64,000 bases of DNA from positions 107,310 through 171,309 of the forward strand of contig NZ_JACHLU010000011.1 in assembly GCF_014204625.1 (NCBI RefSeq), in the 5' to 3' direction. The DNA is from Gillisella vitis. GTDB lineage: Bacteria > Pseudomonadota > Alphaproteobacteria > Rhizobiales > Rhizobiaceae. The position numbers and the translations under genes were made by a program. Below, in pieces: positions 36,050-47,302 of the stretch (positions within the stretch are counted from its first letter, which is position 1; the number at the start of each line of letters is the position of its first letter). The notes under the pieces were generated by a model, which did no database searches, was not told where the DNA came from, and saw only the letters and a list, made by a program, of their open reading frames with translations.

Positions 36050-37142
36050 AACGCCTGCGGTCCTCGGCCAGAATTTCCGGTGCAATCTGGTGCAGGGGCA
36101 CGATTCGGTCCACTCCGCCATGGGCAATGGCTTCTTTGGGCATACCAAAGACAATGCAGCTTGCCTCGTCCTGCGCAAGGGTGAAAGCGCCAGCCTGATG
36201 CATTTCCAACAGGCCGCGAGCGCCATCATCACCCATGCCCGTCATGATAACGCCCATGGCGTTGGCACCGGCAGCACGGGCGGCAGAGCGAAACAGCACA
36301 TCAACAGACGGGCGATGGCGCGACACCAGTGGGCCAGGTTTGACGGATACGTAATAACGCGCGCCCTGACGCTCCAGCATCATATGGCGATCTCCGGGCG
36401 CAATCAGCACATGGCCGCGCAGAACCGGATCGCCATTTTCGGCTTCCTTGATTTCCATTTCACACAATCCGTTCAGCCGCTTGGCAAAAGCTGCGGTGAA
36501 TTTTTCCGGCATATGCTGCACAATGACAATGCCGGGGGCATTGGCAGGCATTTTTTCCAGAAATTCCCGCAGGGCTTCAGTGCCGCCGGTGGATGCACCG
36601 ACACAAACCACCATTTCGGTGGTTTTGGCCATCGCACGGCCAGTTGGTGGTGGCAGCATGGCATCAGCCGTGAGTTTTTTGGCTGGCTCATTGCCACTGG
36701 AAGAACGGTCAACGGCAATGGGTTTGCGTGTCCCAAGCCGCGCTTGGGCCGCACTCTTCACCACCTGACAGATCCTCTCGGACTGCTCTGCCAGATGATC
36801 AGCGGCGGCAATTTTGGGCTTGAGAATAATGTCAACGGCACCGGCTTCCATGGCCTGCATCAGGGTTTCGCTGCCTGCTTCCGTCAGCGAAGAACACATC
36901 ACCACCGGAATGGGCCGCTGCGACATCAGCTTGCGTAAAAAGGTAATGCCGTCCATGCGCGGCATTTCCACATCCAGCGTAATCACGTCCGGGATTTCAT
37001 CAGCAATACGCCGCGCCGCGACAAATGGGTCAGGAGCGACACCAATCACCTCGATTTCCGGGTCCGATTGCAGCACCTCGGTCAAGATCTGACGAACGCT
37101 CGCCGAATCATCGACGATCAAAACCCGGATTTTCTTTTTCAT
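36048..37142 (-). CDS. cheB: Chemotaxis protein-glutamate methylesterase CheB
   Basis: Removes methyl groups from chemoreceptors and deamidates glutamines. 364 residues. REC domain first ([20 protein letters not shown], phospho-Asp in [13 protein letters not shown]), then the esterase domain: catalytic Ser in [15 protein letters not shown], His in [17 protein letters not shown], Asp in [18 protein letters not shown] 37142 is used; a TTG two codons upstream is possible. Last gene of the cluster, 6 bases after cheR. Confidence 0.96.
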   Translation of the reverse strand: MKKKIRVLIVDDSASVRQILTEVLQSDPEIEVIGVAPDPFVAARRIADEIPDVITLDVEMPRMDGITFLRKLMSQRPIPVVMCSSLTEAGSETLMQAMEAGAVDIILKPKIAAADHLAEQSERICQVVKSAAQARLGTRKPIAVDRSSSGNEPAKKLTADAMLPPPTGRAMAKTTEMVVCVGASTGGTEALREFLEKMPANAPGIVIVQHMPEKFTAAFAKRLNGLCEMEIKEAENGDPVLRGHVLIAPGDRHMMLERQGARYYVSVKPGPLVSRHRPSVDVLFRSAARAAGANAMGVIMTGMGDDGARGLLEMHQAGAFTLAQDEASCIVFGMPKEAIAHGGVDRIVPLHQIAPEILAEDRRR

Positions 37143-37148
37143 GCTCAA

Positions 37149-38000
37149 TCAGTCCTTCCTGAAAACCGTATTCGCCAATTGCCGAACAGGCAGGCTCATA
37201 CCGGCGATCGACTCAGAATGGCCGATGAACAGATAACCTCCCCCAGCAAGGCAGCTACACAGCCGACGCAGAACCTCCTGCTGCGTCTTCTTGTCAAAGT
37301 ATATAAGAACATTCCGACAAAATATGATGTGCATTGGTTCGCCCACCTGATAGCTGTCATCCATCAGATTAAGTCGACCAAAGCCGACATGAGAACGCAG
37401 CTTTGGGGAAATCCGCACCTCCGGTCTGCTTTTATCCCGCGATGGCATGACATAGCGTGTTGCCAAATTTCGCGGTACCGGAGCCAGCATATCTTCGGGG
37501 TAAATACCCCGCCGTGCCTTTTGCAAAACATCGGTGGAAAGATCTGTTGCCAGAATGCGGTAATCCATACCGCTGCGCTTTTCCATATAATCGTCAATCA
37601 CCATGGCAAGTGTGTATGGTTCAGCCCCGATTGAACACGCCGAACTCCAGACACGAAGATTACGAATGCCCTTGGCATCAAAATCGGGCAAGACCTTCGC
37701 TGCGAGATAATCGAAATGATTTGGTTCTCGGAAAAAGTCGGTCTTGTTGGTCGTTACGGCATCAATCAGATGAACAGCCTCTTCATCCAGACCACCCTGA
37801 TCGAATATATAGGTACAATAGGCATCAAAACTGTGAAGGCCTGTGGCACGCAAACGTCTGCGCAATCGGCCCTCCAGCATTGTCATTTTTGCTTCCGGCA
37901 TTTTTATACCGCTATATTCGAAAATATAGTTCGACAACCGTTTGAAATTTCTTGAGCTGATACGTTGATCGTCAAATGTTGTCTCGGCCAAAGCACTCAC
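37149..38000 (-). CDS. cheR: Chemotaxis methyltransferase CheR
   Basis: SAM-dependent methylation of receptor glutamates. 283 residues. N-terminal helical domain (about 15-75), then the methyltransferase domain with VWSSACSIGAEPYTLAMVID. C-terminus HIIFCRNVLIYFDKKTQQEV and LFIGHSESIAG. No pentapeptide-binding TPR extension. GTG start preceded by AGGAG. Directly followed by cheB. Confidence 0.96.
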   Translation of the reverse strand: MSALAETTFDDQRISSRNFKRLSNYIFEYSGIKMPEAKMTMLEGRLRRRLRATGLHSFDAYCTYIFDQGGLDEEAVHLIDAVTTNKTDFFREPNHFDYLAAKVLPDFDAKGIRNLRVWSSACSIGAEPYTLAMVIDDYMEKRSGMDYRILATDLSTDVLQKARRGIYPEDMLAPVPRNLATRYVMPSRDKSRPEVRISPKLRSHVGFGRLNLMDDSYQVGEPMHIIFCRNVLIYFDKKTQQEVLRRLCSCLAGGGYLFIGHSESIAGMSLPVRQLANTVFRKD

Positions 38001-38015
38001 ACTGATAGTCTCCTG

Positions 38016-38510
38016 TTATGCGGTGGCAAAACTTTTCGGCGCAGCCTGAACCAGGGCGGTCTCTTCATCGGAAAACAGCCGCGCAAGATCTATAATCACC
38101 ACAAAGCCCTGCTCCCGACGCACAACACCGTGGATATAATCAGAACGCCAGCGAATGCCGATGTCCGGAGCCTGCTCAATATCCTTGTGCTGAAAAGGAA
38201 TGACCTCAAACACCTTGTCGGCCACAACACCAACCGCAAGAGTGCGGTTGGCCAAGGGAATATCCATCACAAGAATACGGGTATGGGCAGTTTTCACCGT
38301 GCGCGACATGCCGAGTTTCAGGCGCAGATCAATGACAGGGACGCCTTGCCCGCGCACATCCCGCAGGCCCAGAAGATAATCTGGGCCATGGGGAATCTTG
38401 AAGGCATCCTCGTGGTCCAGGATTTCCCGGACCACCGCGACAGGCACTGCAAACACCTCTTCACCCAGACTAAAGGTTACGAATTGCTGCTCGGCTGATT
38501 TTTCACTCAT
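38016..38510 (-). CDS. cheW: CheW coupling protein (cheW copy 2, receptor-proximal)
   Basis: 164 residues, single CheW SH3-like domain: FVTFSLGEEVFAVPVAVVREI, YLLGLRDVRGQGVPVIDLRLKLG, GVVADKVFEVIPF. Its ATG is 1 base after the stop of the first listed mcp (38512-40320), so it is translated with that gene. It differs clearly from the other CheW at 44407-44934. Confidence 0.95.
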   Translation of the reverse strand: MSEKSAEQQFVTFSLGEEVFAVPVAVVREILDHEDAFKIPHGPDYLLGLRDVRGQGVPVIDLRLKLGMSRTVKTAHTRILVMDIPLANRTLAVGVVADKVFEVIPFQHKDIEQAPDIGIRWRSDYIHGVVRREQGFVVIIDLARLFSDEETALVQAAPKSFATA

Positions 38511-38511
38511 A

Positions 38512-40320
38512 TCATGCACTTTCCTTGAAAAGACGATCCTCGTCATCCGGCCCACCCATGGACAAATCAAGGGCAAAGCCTTTGACTCGTGCCTGCTGGG
38601 TACTGACAGTCTGTTTTGCCACTGGCTTTTTGGAGGGTGTCTGCACGCTCGTACTGCCCTTGTGTGAAGCAGGTTTCTTCATTCGTGTGTTCATGTCCGA
38701 AGTGCGGTCAACTTTAAAGAAGGATATAGATGCCTGCAATTCTTCGGCCTGAGCCGCCAGCTCTTCCGAGGTTGCCGACATTTGTTCCGACGCACCCGCA
38801 TTCTGCTGCGTCACCTTGTCCAACTGCTGGATGGCTTCATTGATCTGGCTCGCACCAATATCCTGCTCGCGGCAGGCCGCAGAGATTTCAGAGATCAACT
38901 CGGCTGTCTTGCGAATATCCGGCACCAGACGGTTCAGCATGTCGCCTGCCTGTGTGGCCACCTGCACCGTCTCACCCGACAATGTGCTGATTTCAGCCGC
39001 TGCCGCCTGAGAGCGCTCGGCCAGTTTGCGCACTTCGGAGGCAACCACTGCAAAGCCCTTGCCGTGTTCACCAGCACGCGCCGCTTCCACCGCCGCATTC
39101 AGAGCCAGAAGATCGGTCTGGCGGGCAATTTCCTGCACGATGGAGATTTTATCAGCAATGGTGCGCATCGCCCCAACGGCGCGGGCAACCGCTTCGCCAG
39201 ACGCTTCCGCATCCTTGGAAGACTGACGGGCAATCTTTTCGGTCTGGGCAGCGTTATCAGCGTTCTGCTTGATATTGGCGGCCATTTCTTCCATCGAGGC
39301 TGAGGCTTCTTCCGCAGAAGACGCCTGTTCGGTCGCGCCCTGGCTGACCTGTTCTGACGCGGACGACAATTGCTGGCTGCCGGACGACACATTGTCGCCT
39401 GCGGCAAGCGCATCGGAAACAACGCCGCGCAGGCGATCCACCATCAACTGCAAGGATTGGCCGAGAATATCCTTGTCTGAGAGCGGTGTTGGCGTCACCG
39501 TCAAATCGCCATTGGCAATCTGGTCGGCAATCCGGGCCGTGTTGCGCAAATTGGAGGTCATAACCTTGACGCTATCAACAACATCCCGAATTTCGTCATT
39601 GGTCTTGATGTCGATGTTCTGATCCAGATCCCCAATAGCAACAGCATCAGCAACCCCCTTGATCTTGCGCAAGCCGGAGTTGATGCTCATCGCAATCCAG
39701 ATGGCAATGCCTGCCGATAGAACAATGAGAATAACAATGCCCGCCACGAGACTATCCCGTGAGAAGCTGTATTGATCGTTGGTCAAGTCATCCGTCTGCT
39801 TCAGATCGGCAGCAATTTCGCTGTTCAAGGCTCCAAGGCTCTGCAACAGAGCCTCGGTGATTTTAGCGCCCTCTCCCATGGAAATTTCGCCAGCACGCTT
39901 GTTGCTCTCATCAGTATTTTCGGTTGCAAGCTTGAGAACAGTGTCCTGCATTGCTCTCCAGCCGGCCAGTTGCGACTGGAATTGCACCACCTTTTCCTTG
40001 ATCAACGGATTGCTGTCATTTCCAAGCGCCTGTGCCAGTTTGTCGATGACAACGCGACGCTGCATAACACCTTCAACATATTCACTGATTTTACTCGGGT
40101 CCGTGTTGATGATCGCATTTTTTTCATCCCGAACGGAGTAAAGCACAGCATCCGATAAATCGCTTGAGTTGCGAAGATTGGTGGCCGGACCGGCAATGAT
40201 GTCGGAGATCGCACTGTTGAGTGACGACAGATTCATGATGGCCAGCGTGGCCATGGCACCTGACATCAGAATGATAAGAGTGAAAGCAAGCGTAAGCTTA
40301 AGTTTTATCGTAAAGCGCAT
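38512..40320 (-). CDS. Methyl-accepting chemotaxis protein (third in transcription order)
   Basis: 602 residues. TM1 about 8-30, periplasmic four-helix-type sensor about 31-185, TM2 about 188-210 ([20 protein letters not shown]), HAMP and a second HAMP-like unit to about 320, then signalling domain with the invariant tip [21 protein letters not shown]-terminal tail [16 protein letters not shown], shared with the two neighbouring receptors; no NWETF pentapeptide. Nearly identical signalling half to 40475-42388 and 42704-44398. Ligand unknown. Confidence 0.94.
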   Translation of the reverse strand: MRFTIKLKLTLAFTLIILMSGAMATLAIMNLSSLNSAISDIIAGPATNLRNSSDLSDAVLYSVRDEKNAIINTDPSKISEYVEGVMQRRVVIDKLAQALGNDSNPLIKEKVVQFQSQLAGWRAMQDTVLKLATENTDESNKRAGEISMGEGAKITEALLQSLGALNSEIAADLKQTDDLTNDQYSFSRDSLVAGIVILIVLSAGIAIWIAMSINSGLRKIKGVADAVAIGDLDQNIDIKTNDEIRDVVDSVKVMTSNLRNTARIADQIANGDLTVTPTPLSDKDILGQSLQLMVDRLRGVVSDALAAGDNVSSGSQQLSSASEQVSQGATEQASSAEEASASMEEMAANIKQNADNAAQTEKIARQSSKDAEASGEAVARAVGAMRTIADKISIVQEIARQTDLLALNAAVEAARAGEHGKGFAVVASEVRKLAERSQAAAAEISTLSGETVQVATQAGDMLNRLVPDIRKTAELISEISAACREQDIGASQINEAIQQLDKVTQQNAGASEQMSATSEELAAQAEELQASISFFKVDRTSDMNTRMKKPASHKGSTSVQTPSKKPVAKQTVSTQQARVKGFALDLSMGGPDDEDRLFKESA

Positions 40321-40474
40321 AGGCGTTGTCCTGTTGGCAAGCGAGCTTCAAATTTGAGGCCCAAAACTGAACGACATCATTCATCAGAAAGGGTCAGGAA
40401 CGGCGAGGCGCTTTGTACATGCCTGTCGATGGTGTCGGCCCATAAGGCCCGACACTGGATTGAACGAGCACCAC

Positions 40475-42388
40475 TCAAGCACTCTGGCGAAAATCACCAT
40501 CCTCGTCATCTGGTCCACCCATGGACAGGTCAAGGGCGAAACCCTTGGCCCGCGCCTGTTGAGCGGTCACCGTCTGGGTTTTGCCTTGCTTGCGGGCAGA
40601 TACAGACTGCTGAGCCTGACGGGCAGCAGACGTATTTTTAGATGATCCCTTATTAGAGGATACTGTATCAACCTTAAAAAAGGCTATAGATGCCTGCAAT
40701 TCTTCGGCCTGAGCCGCCAGCTCTTCCGAGGTTGCCGACATTTGTTCCGACGCACCCGCATTCTGTTGCGTCACCTTGTCCAACTGCTGGATGGCTTCAT
40801 TGATCTGGCTCGCACCAATATCCTGCTCGCGGCAGGCCGCAGAGATTTCAGAGATCAGCTCGGCTGTCTTGCGAATATCCGGCACCAGACGGTTCAGCAT
40901 GTCGCCTGCCTGTGTGGCCACCTGCACCGTCTCACCCGACAATGTGCTGATTTCAGCCGCCGCCGCCTGAGAGCGCTCGGCCAGTTTGCGCACTTCGGAG
41001 GCCACCACTGCAAAGCCCTTACCGTGTTCACCAGCACGCGCCGCTTCCACCGCCGCATTCAGAGCCAGAAGATCGGTCTGACGAGCAATTTCCTGCACGA
41101 TGGAGATTTTTTCAGCAATGGTGCGCATCGCCCCAACCGCGCGGGCAACCGCTTCGCCAGACGCTTCCGCATCCTTGGAAGACTGACGGGCAATCTTTTC
41201 GGTCTGGGCGGCGTTGTCAGCGTTCTGCTTGATGTTGGCGGCCATTTCTTCCATCGAGGCTGAGGCTTCTTCCGCAGAAGATGCCTGTTCGGTCGCGCCC
41301 TGGCTGACCTGTTCTGACGCGGACGACAATTGCTGGCTGCCAGCAGAGACATTATCCGAGGCTGAAAGCGCATCGGAAACAACGCCGCGCAAACGCTCGA
41401 CCATGCTCTGCAAGGCGATACCAAGGGTATCAACATTCGAGCGAGGCCTTGGCGTGACCGTCAGGTCGCCACCAGAGATCCTGTCAGCAATAACCGATGT
41501 TTCGCGCAGGTTATGCGTCATGGTGCGCATGGCGTGCCCCAGCACATCCTTATCGGAAAGAGGCTGAATATCCTGGGACAAATCGCCCTCGGCAATCTTG
41601 TTGGCAGCCGCCGCAGTCCCGCGGAGATTTGCCGTCATGACGTTGATGGTCTCAACCAGATCCTTGATTTCGTCATTGGTCTTGATCTCAACTTTCTGAT
41701 CAAGATCACCCTTGGCAACCCCCTCTACCACGGTCTGGATCTTATTGAGACCACGGCTGATGCCGATCGCAATCCAGAAGGCTGTTGCGATGGCCATGAT
41801 CAACGCAAGGCCGACAACAATGAAGGTAACATTCCGTGTTCCGTCATAGAGCGCATTGGTATCGGCATCGGCTTGCGTCATGAGCGCCTTGTTGGCGTCA
41901 ACACGATGATGAGCGATGTCGTTGATTTTATCCATGATCTCTCGACCATCGATACTGGCCTTCTTGATGGCACCCGCCGTATCGCCTGCGCGAACAAGAA
42001 CACGAATCTCATCGTCAATCTTGAACATCACGTCAGCCATCCGGGAAACTTCCGCCCATTCGGCCTTGCCTTTTTCATCGTCAATATTCGTCAGTGCCGC
42101 CAGGATATTTTTGAAACTCTTGCGGTGTTCATCACTGTTGCTGATTGATTTTTCGGCTTGCGCCAATGTGTCCGCCGTTGCCATGTTCATTTGGGAGCGG
42201 GCGATCCGCAACTGGATTATGCTCAACTCCTGAGCATCCCGAAGCCGTTCTGCCGGACCCGCAATGACATCGGTAATGGCCGTGTTCAGCGACTTGAGGC
42301 TGGAAACACCATAGAGACTGGTGCCAATCATCATCAAAATGATAAGACCAAATGCAAGGGCCAGCTTGAGTTTAATGGTGAACCGCAT
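40475..42388 (-). CDS. Methyl-accepting chemotaxis protein (second in transcription order)
   Basis: 637 residues. TM1 about 8-30, four-helix sensor about 31-190, TM2 about 192-214 ([20 protein letters not shown]), three consecutive HAMP-like stretches ([55 protein letters not shown]) and the shared signalling domain. The extra HAMP-like unit explains its greater length. Same C-terminal tail. Separated from the next receptor gene by 154 bases without a clear terminator. Confidence 0.94.
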   Translation of the reverse strand: MRFTIKLKLALAFGLIILMMIGTSLYGVSSLKSLNTAITDVIAGPAERLRDAQELSIIQLRIARSQMNMATADTLAQAEKSISNSDEHRKSFKNILAALTNIDDEKGKAEWAEVSRMADVMFKIDDEIRVLVRAGDTAGAIKKASIDGREIMDKINDIAHHRVDANKALMTQADADTNALYDGTRNVTFIVVGLALIMAIATAFWIAIGISRGLNKIQTVVEGVAKGDLDQKVEIKTNDEIKDLVETINVMTANLRGTAAAANKIAEGDLSQDIQPLSDKDVLGHAMRTMTHNLRETSVIADRISGGDLTVTPRPRSNVDTLGIALQSMVERLRGVVSDALSASDNVSAGSQQLSSASEQVSQGATEQASSAEEASASMEEMAANIKQNADNAAQTEKIARQSSKDAEASGEAVARAVGAMRTIAEKISIVQEIARQTDLLALNAAVEAARAGEHGKGFAVVASEVRKLAERSQAAAAEISTLSGETVQVATQAGDMLNRLVPDIRKTAELISEISAACREQDIGASQINEAIQQLDKVTQQNAGASEQMSATSEELAAQAEELQASIAFFKVDTVSSNKGSSKNTSAARQAQQSVSARKQGKTQTVTAQQARAKGFALDLSMGGPDDEDGDFRQSA

Positions 42389-42567
42389 TGTACATATCCT
42401 TGAGAATGGAGAACTGAGTTGAATTCAACGATGCTGGTCTTGATGATGACGTAGCGTCTTTGTCCGTCGCCGCTTTCATGCACTGAAGGCAAAATCAGTC
42501 TGGAAATGCGTGGCCTCACCTGCTCACGCACAAACTGTCTGACGTATGGGACCCTCAACACCCACTC

Positions 42568-42604
42568 GATCAAGCAAAACGGATAATATACGTTTTGCTT
42601 GATC
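42568..42604. repeat. Perfect hairpin with 14-base arms
   Basis: GATCAAGCAAAACG and its complement around a 9-base AT-rich loop, between mcp genes. No T-run on the minus strand, so not a classic terminator. Confidence 0.75.
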
Positions 42605-42652
42605 TCAGGCTCCCCTGCGGCACTTTCAGTCAACCGCATGTCTCTGGCACTG

Positions 42653-42690
42653 TAGAGTCTGTCAGGTTCAGATTGAACCTGACAGATTCA
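42653..42690. repeat. Family B repeat, copy 1
   Basis: TAGAGTCTGTCAGGTTCAG followed by ATTGAACCTGACAGA. Other copies at 59280-59320 and 62865-62901. Confidence 0.75.
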
Positions 42691-42703
42691 TCGTTCTTGG
42701 TTT

Positions 42704-44398
42704 TCACGCACTCTGGCGAAAATCACGATCTTCGTCATCCGGTCCACCCATGGACAGATCAAGCGCAAAACCCTTGGCGCGTGCCTGCTGGGCCGTTACG
42801 GTCTGTGCTGTCACAGGCTTACGGCTGGAGGCGGCGATTTTTGGCTGGGCGTGAACGTGCTCGCGCTTTGGCTGCGCATTGCGAAGCGCTGCTTTCTTCT
42901 GCTGCCCCCCTTCAACTCTGAAAAAGGCGATGGATGTTTGCAATTCTTCGGCCTGAGCCGCCAGCTCTTCCGAGGTTGCCGACATTTGTTCCGACGCACC
43001 CGCATTCTGCTGCGTCACCTTGTCCAACTGCTGGATGGCTTCATTGATCTGGCTCGCACCAATATCCTGCTCGCGGCAGGCCGCAGAGATTTCAGAGATC
43101 AACTCGGCTGTCTTGCGAATATCCGGCACCAGACGGTTCAGCATGTCGCCTGCCTGTGTGGCCACCTGCACCGTCTCACCCGACAATGTGCTGATTTCAG
43201 CCGCCGCCGCCTGAGAGCGCTCGGCCAGTTTGCGCACTTCGGAGGCAACCACTGCAAAGCCCTTGCCGTGTTCACCAGCACGCGCCGCTTCCACCGCCGC
43301 ATTCAGAGCCAGAAGATCGGTCTGGCGGGCAATTTCCTGCACGATGGAGATTTTATCAGCAATGGTGCGCATCGCCCCAACGGCGCGGGCAACCGCTTCG
43401 CCAGACGCTTCCGCATCCTTGGAAGACTGACGGGCAATCTTTTCGGTCTGGGCAGCGTTATCAGCGTTCTGCTTGATATTGGCGGCCATTTCTTCCATCG
43501 AGGCTGAGGCTTCTTCCGCAGAAGATGCCTGCTCGGTCGCGCCCTGGCTGACCTGTTCTGACGCCGAGGACAATTGCTGGCTGCCGGACGACACATTGCC
43601 GGAGGCCGAAAGGGCGTCACCAACAACGCCACGCAGGCGCTCGATCATGGTGTTGACATAGTCCAGCAACGTCCCAATCTCATCCCGTGAGGTGATGTCT
43701 GCAAACTCGGTCAAATCACCATCCGACACCTTGCGCACGGCGGTCACGGCACGGTTGATGCCGCTGGTAACGCTAGCAACGATCCATACAGCTGCCAGAA
43801 TCGAAATAATCGATGCAGCCGCTGCCAAACCAATCAGCATTGTACGGGTATTGGTATACTCTTTATTTCCAGCCGCTTCAGCATCACGAAGGCGGGTCTG
43901 CTCCAGAGTGACAATGCTGGCGAGCAACTCATCCACAGCATTGACCACAGTGCGATTTTCGCCAGTAGAGATGGCCAGCGCTGCATCATTGTCACCGGCC
44001 AGAGCCAATGCCTGTATCTGATCATCCTGCTTGCGGAATTCTGCCTGGAGGGCAGCAAGCTTGTTCCAGACCACCTTGCCTTCTTCCGTTGCCTTTGCGG
44101 TCACGGCAGCAAAGGCTTCATCAAAGGCGGAACGTGCCGTGTTGATCTTGGTGATATAGCCTTTTCGCTCATCCGTTGTTTTCGACAAAAGCAGATTTTT
44201 CTGCTGCCGAAGCTGCTGAAGCTGTTCCATCTGAATGGCTTGCGCAAGACGCAGGCGATCGACAGGGCCCGCAAGAGCATTGCCCATGGCATCATTGAGA
44301 GAGCCAAGACTGCGAATACCCAAAAAGGAACTGCAAATCAGAAGAATGACAACAAAGCCGAAGGCCAGCGCCAGTTTGAGTTTGATGGTAAATCGCAT
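42704..44398 (-). CDS. Methyl-accepting chemotaxis protein (first in transcription order)
   Basis: 564 residues. TM1 about 8-30, short four-helix sensor about 31-180, TM2 about 186-208 ([21 protein letters not shown]), a single HAMP ([20 protein letters not shown]) and the same signalling domain and tail as its two neighbours. ATG 44398 is used; the frame extends four codons up to a TTG. It begins 9 bases after the cheW stop, so it belongs to the cheA transcript. Confidence 0.94.
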   Translation of the reverse strand: MRFTIKLKLALAFGFVVILLICSSFLGIRSLGSLNDAMGNALAGPVDRLRLAQAIQMEQLQQLRQQKNLLLSKTTDERKGYITKINTARSAFDEAFAAVTAKATEEGKVVWNKLAALQAEFRKQDDQIQALALAGDNDAALAISTGENRTVVNAVDELLASIVTLEQTRLRDAEAAGNKEYTNTRTMLIGLAAAASIISILAAVWIVASVTSGINRAVTAVRKVSDGDLTEFADITSRDEIGTLLDYVNTMIERLRGVVGDALSASGNVSSGSQQLSSASEQVSQGATEQASSAEEASASMEEMAANIKQNADNAAQTEKIARQSSKDAEASGEAVARAVGAMRTIADKISIVQEIARQTDLLALNAAVEAARAGEHGKGFAVVASEVRKLAERSQAAAAEISTLSGETVQVATQAGDMLNRLVPDIRKTAELISEISAACREQDIGASQINEAIQQLDKVTQQNAGASEQMSATSEELAAQAEELQTSIAFFRVEGGQQKKAALRNAQPKREHVHAQPKIAASSRKPVTAQTVTAQQARAKGFALDLSMGGPDDEDRDFRQSA

Positions 44399-44406
44399 TA
44401 TCGGCC

Positions 44407-44934
44407 TCAATTTTGGTGTGTCGTTGCTGTGGGCAGTCCCACGTGTTGATCTGAACCTGCAAAAATCGCCTGAAGATTGGGAAGAATGATGAACTCGCCA
44501 TCACGCTTCACCAGGCAGTCAATGTAATCGGCGCGCCACCGCATACCGACACGCGGTGCAGGCTCACTGGCAGAGCGCAAAAGTGTCGTCACTTCAAAGA
44601 CGCGGTCTGTGCGAATCCCTGTGAGAGCCATCTCACCATCAAGATCCAGCTCAATGACGATGATTCGGCTATCAATGGTCGGCTCGGTCGCGTCCATGCC
44701 AAAGGCCAGCCGAATATCTGCAAGCGGAATGACCTTGCCGCGAAAGTTGATGACGCTGGACACAAATGGCTTGGCACCCGGCACTTTTGTTTCCGGCAAG
44801 AGATCGATGATTTCCTGCACGCCAACGGCTTCAATGGCAAAGGTTTCTCCATTGAGGTTAAACGTCAGCACAGCGAGTTCGTCGCGGCCAGCCCAGAGGT
44901 TTTGAGAATCGCTCATGTTCGGTAAAACGTTCAT
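44407..44934 (-). CDS. cheW: CheW coupling protein (cheA-linked copy)
   Basis: 175 residues, single CheW domain: [59 protein letters not shown] overlaps the cheA stop (ATGA), so it is translationally coupled. Links CheA to the adjacent receptors. Confidence 0.95.
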   Translation of the reverse strand: MNVLPNMSDSQNLWAGRDELAVLTFNLNGETFAIEAVGVQEIIDLLPETKVPGAKPFVSSVINFRGKVIPLADIRLAFGMDATEPTIDSRIIVIELDLDGEMALTGIRTDRVFEVTTLLRSASEPAPRVGMRWRADYIDCLVKRDGEFIILPNLQAIFAGSDQHVGLPTATTHQN

Positions 44935-46937
44935 CCTGCTCTCCGCAATTGCGCCTCCTGCTGCTGGCCAATGCTGACCAGATTGGTGACATCCAGGATC
45001 AGCGCGACGCTGCCGTCGCCCAGAATGGTGGCACCGGAAAATGTCACGACGTCATGGTGCAGCCTGGACATGGCCTTGATCACCGTCTGGTGGTCGCCAA
45101 TGATCTGATCCACCACCAGGCCAACTCGCTCATTGCCGGTGGAGATCACCACAACCTTCTGATAGGGGTCCGGCTGGGTGCCGGTCTGGAACATGTCGCG
45201 CAGCCGTAAGAAAGGCACCAGACTGTCGCGCAGCGAGATAAAGCTACGGCCCCGTGACCTCAGGTCATCTTCAATGGAAAGCTCAAGGCATTCCTCAACC
45301 GCAGACAGCGGGATAACGTAACAACCCGTGCCAACACGCACGAGAAGCCCGTCGATAATCGCAAGCGTCAGCGGAATGCGCAGAGAAATTTCAGACCCCT
45401 TGCCTTCGTCACTGCGCACATCAATCACGCCGCGCAGAGCCTCGACGGTTTTCTTCACCACGTCCATGCCAACACCCCGGCCTGACAGATTGGTGATTTG
45501 CTGGGCCGTGGAAAAACCGGGCTGGAAAATCAGCTGCAAAAGCTCCTGATCCATCAACTGCGCGCCGGGCTGGATAATACCGGAGGATTCGGCCTTGGCC
45601 CGCACGCGCTCACGATTGATGCCGCGTCCATCGTCCTTGATGGTGATAATCACCTCACCGCCCGATTGACGGGCCAGCAGTGTCACCTTGCCAGTTTCCG
45701 GCTTGCCAGCCGCCAGACGATCCTGCGGCAGCTCCAGACCGTGGTCGATGGAATTGCGGACCAGATGCACCAGCGGGTCTGCCAGGCGCTCAATGACTGT
45801 CTTGTCCACTTCCGTGGTTTCGCCTTCGGTTTCCAGCTCAATCATTTTGCCGGTTTCGCGGGCGAGATCATGCACAAGGCGACGAAAGCGCGTGAACAGA
45901 CTGCCCACCGGCACCATGCGCAAAACCATCATCGTATCGCGCAATTCGCCAGAAAGCCGCTCAACGTCCTCTGATACAGACCGCAACATGATGTCAGCGC
46001 TGGAGCCAGCCAACTGCGACAGGCGTGACTGGGCAATCACCAGCTCTCCCACCCGGTCCATCAGCTCATCAAGACGCTCGGCAGGAACCCGCACATTTTC
46101 AGTGGCGGGCTTGCCATGCTTGACATCGCTCGGAGGTGCGGCAGCTTGCGCTGGCTTTTGTTCGACCGGAGCCGCAGCAGGCGCAACTGGCTTTGACGCC
46201 ACGGCTGTAACCGCAGCCGTAGTTTCAGCCTGCGTCAGCTCAATCTCCATATCATCCATCACGAAGATAAACACATCTTCAATGTCCGACCTTGGCCTGT
46301 CCGTGGTCAATGTCACCGTCCAGCCCAGATAAAGCTCTGAAGGCACCAGATTATCCAGATCCGGAACCGCCGATTTATCGACAACAACCTGACATTCGCC
46401 CAGCTCGCGCAACTCATCGAGCAAGCCAAGCGGGTTTGTGCCATTGACCATGGAATTCATGGGCAGACGGAATTTCAATATCCAGGTGGACGTGCCTGTT
46501 GGCGTCGCTTCAACCGCTGCAACCGTTTGAGCAGCCACGCGCGCAGACCCATGCTGACCATTGCGTGCACCCACGGCCGCCTGCAATTTGGCCAGCAGCA
46601 CATCGCCCGCCTGCTCATGATCACCGTTGGGTGTTTCCACCAGCGATTTCATATGATCTTGCGCATCCAGAACAGCTGCGACAAGCTCGGCCGTTGCAGC
46701 AACCTCACCCTTGCGAACCCGGTCAAAAGCCGTTTCACAATGGTGGGTAAAAGCCGCCAGAGCCTCAAAACCAAACATCGCGCCGGATCCCTTCAGGGTA
46801 TGAAGGCCGCGAAACACTGAGTCGATCTGATCCTGATTGGAAAGGTCATGCAACAGATCAAGCAGACCACCCTCAATCTGCTCGAACAGCTCAGCCGCTT
46901 CCGTCCTGAAAACCTGAATTGGATCCCGGTTGGTCAT
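44931..46937 (-). CDS. cheA: Chemotaxis histidine kinase CheA
   Basis: 668 residues. P1 HPt domain with His46 in GLHTLKGSGAMFGF; linker with a P2-like CheY-binding region about 130-250; Ala/Pro-rich linker; P3 dimerisation helices about 285-345 (RLDELMDRVGELVIAQSRLS); P4 kinase (VHLVRNSIDHGLELP, IKDDGRGINRERV, GRGVGMDVVKK); P5 CheW-like C-terminus. Stop overlaps the cheW start, and its ATG overlaps the cheY stop: one tightly coupled unit. Confidence 0.97.
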   Translation of the reverse strand: MTNRDPIQVFRTEAAELFEQIEGGLLDLLHDLSNQDQIDSVFRGLHTLKGSGAMFGFEALAAFTHHCETAFDRVRKGEVAATAELVAAVLDAQDHMKSLVETPNGDHEQAGDVLLAKLQAAVGARNGQHGSARVAAQTVAAVEATPTGTSTWILKFRLPMNSMVNGTNPLGLLDELRELGECQVVVDKSAVPDLDNLVPSELYLGWTVTLTTDRPRSDIEDVFIFVMDDMEIELTQAETTAAVTAVASKPVAPAAAPVEQKPAQAAAPPSDVKHGKPATENVRVPAERLDELMDRVGELVIAQSRLSQLAGSSADIMLRSVSEDVERLSGELRDTMMVLRMVPVGSLFTRFRRLVHDLARETGKMIELETEGETTEVDKTVIERLADPLVHLVRNSIDHGLELPQDRLAAGKPETGKVTLLARQSGGEVIITIKDDGRGINRERVRAKAESSGIIQPGAQLMDQELLQLIFQPGFSTAQQITNLSGRGVGMDVVKKTVEALRGVIDVRSDEGKGSEISLRIPLTLAIIDGLLVRVGTGCYVIPLSAVEECLELSIEDDLRSRGRSFISLRDSLVPFLRLRDMFQTGTQPDPYQKVVVISTGNERVGLVVDQIIGDHQTVIKAMSRLHHDVVTFSGATILGDGSVALILDVTNLVSIGQQQEAQLRRAG

Positions 46938-47302
46938 TTACCCAAAACCTTTCGTGCAATTTTAACCAGCTGTTCGGCATCAAAGGGTTTGGTGATCCAG
47001 CCCGTTGCACCGGCCGCCTTGGCACGGGTTTTCATGGCCGCATCCGACTCCGTGGTCAGAAAGATAATGGGCACACCTGTATGGGCCGGCGATTTGCGCA
47101 GCGCTTCAATCATGGCCAGACCATTCATGTTGGGCATGTTCAGATCGGTGACGATCAGGTCAAACTGCCCGGCTTTCGCTTTGTTCAGGCCATCAAGGCC
47201 ATCAACCGCTTCCGTGACCTTATAGCCAGCATTGGTCAGGGCAATTTTTGTCGTCATCCGGATGCTGGCGGAATCGTCGACGGTGAGAATATTTGCACTC
47301 AT
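46934..47302 (-). CDS. cheY: Chemotaxis response regulator CheY
   Basis: 122-residue lone receiver domain. Acidic pair D9/D10 in ILTVDDSASIR, phospho-acceptor D53 in LIVTDLNMPNMNG, switch Thr in IIFLTTES, Lys105 in GWITKPFD. Its start codon shares a base with the stop of the STAS gene and its stop overlaps cheA. The only free-standing CheY in the cluster. Confidence 0.96.
   Translation of the reverse strand: MSANILTVDDSASIRMTTKIALTNAGYKVTEAVDGLDGLNKAKAGQFDLIVTDLNMPNMNGLAMIEALRKSPAHTGVPIIFLTTESDAAMKTRAKAAGATGWITKPFDAEQLVKIARKVLGK

Larger units (their letters stand above)
42389..42703. other. 315-base spacer between two mcp genes
   Basis: Holds a strong hairpin (42568-42604) and a family B repeat (42653-42690: TAGAGTCTGTCAGGTTCAG with partial complement). 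No gene. It may mark a transcript end or processing site between the cheA-side genes and the two downstream receptor genes. Confidence 0.6.

Noticed and set aside
42568..42604. Rho-independent terminator between mcp genes
   Set aside because: Strong stem but no T-run on the transcribed strand; listed as a hairpin only.
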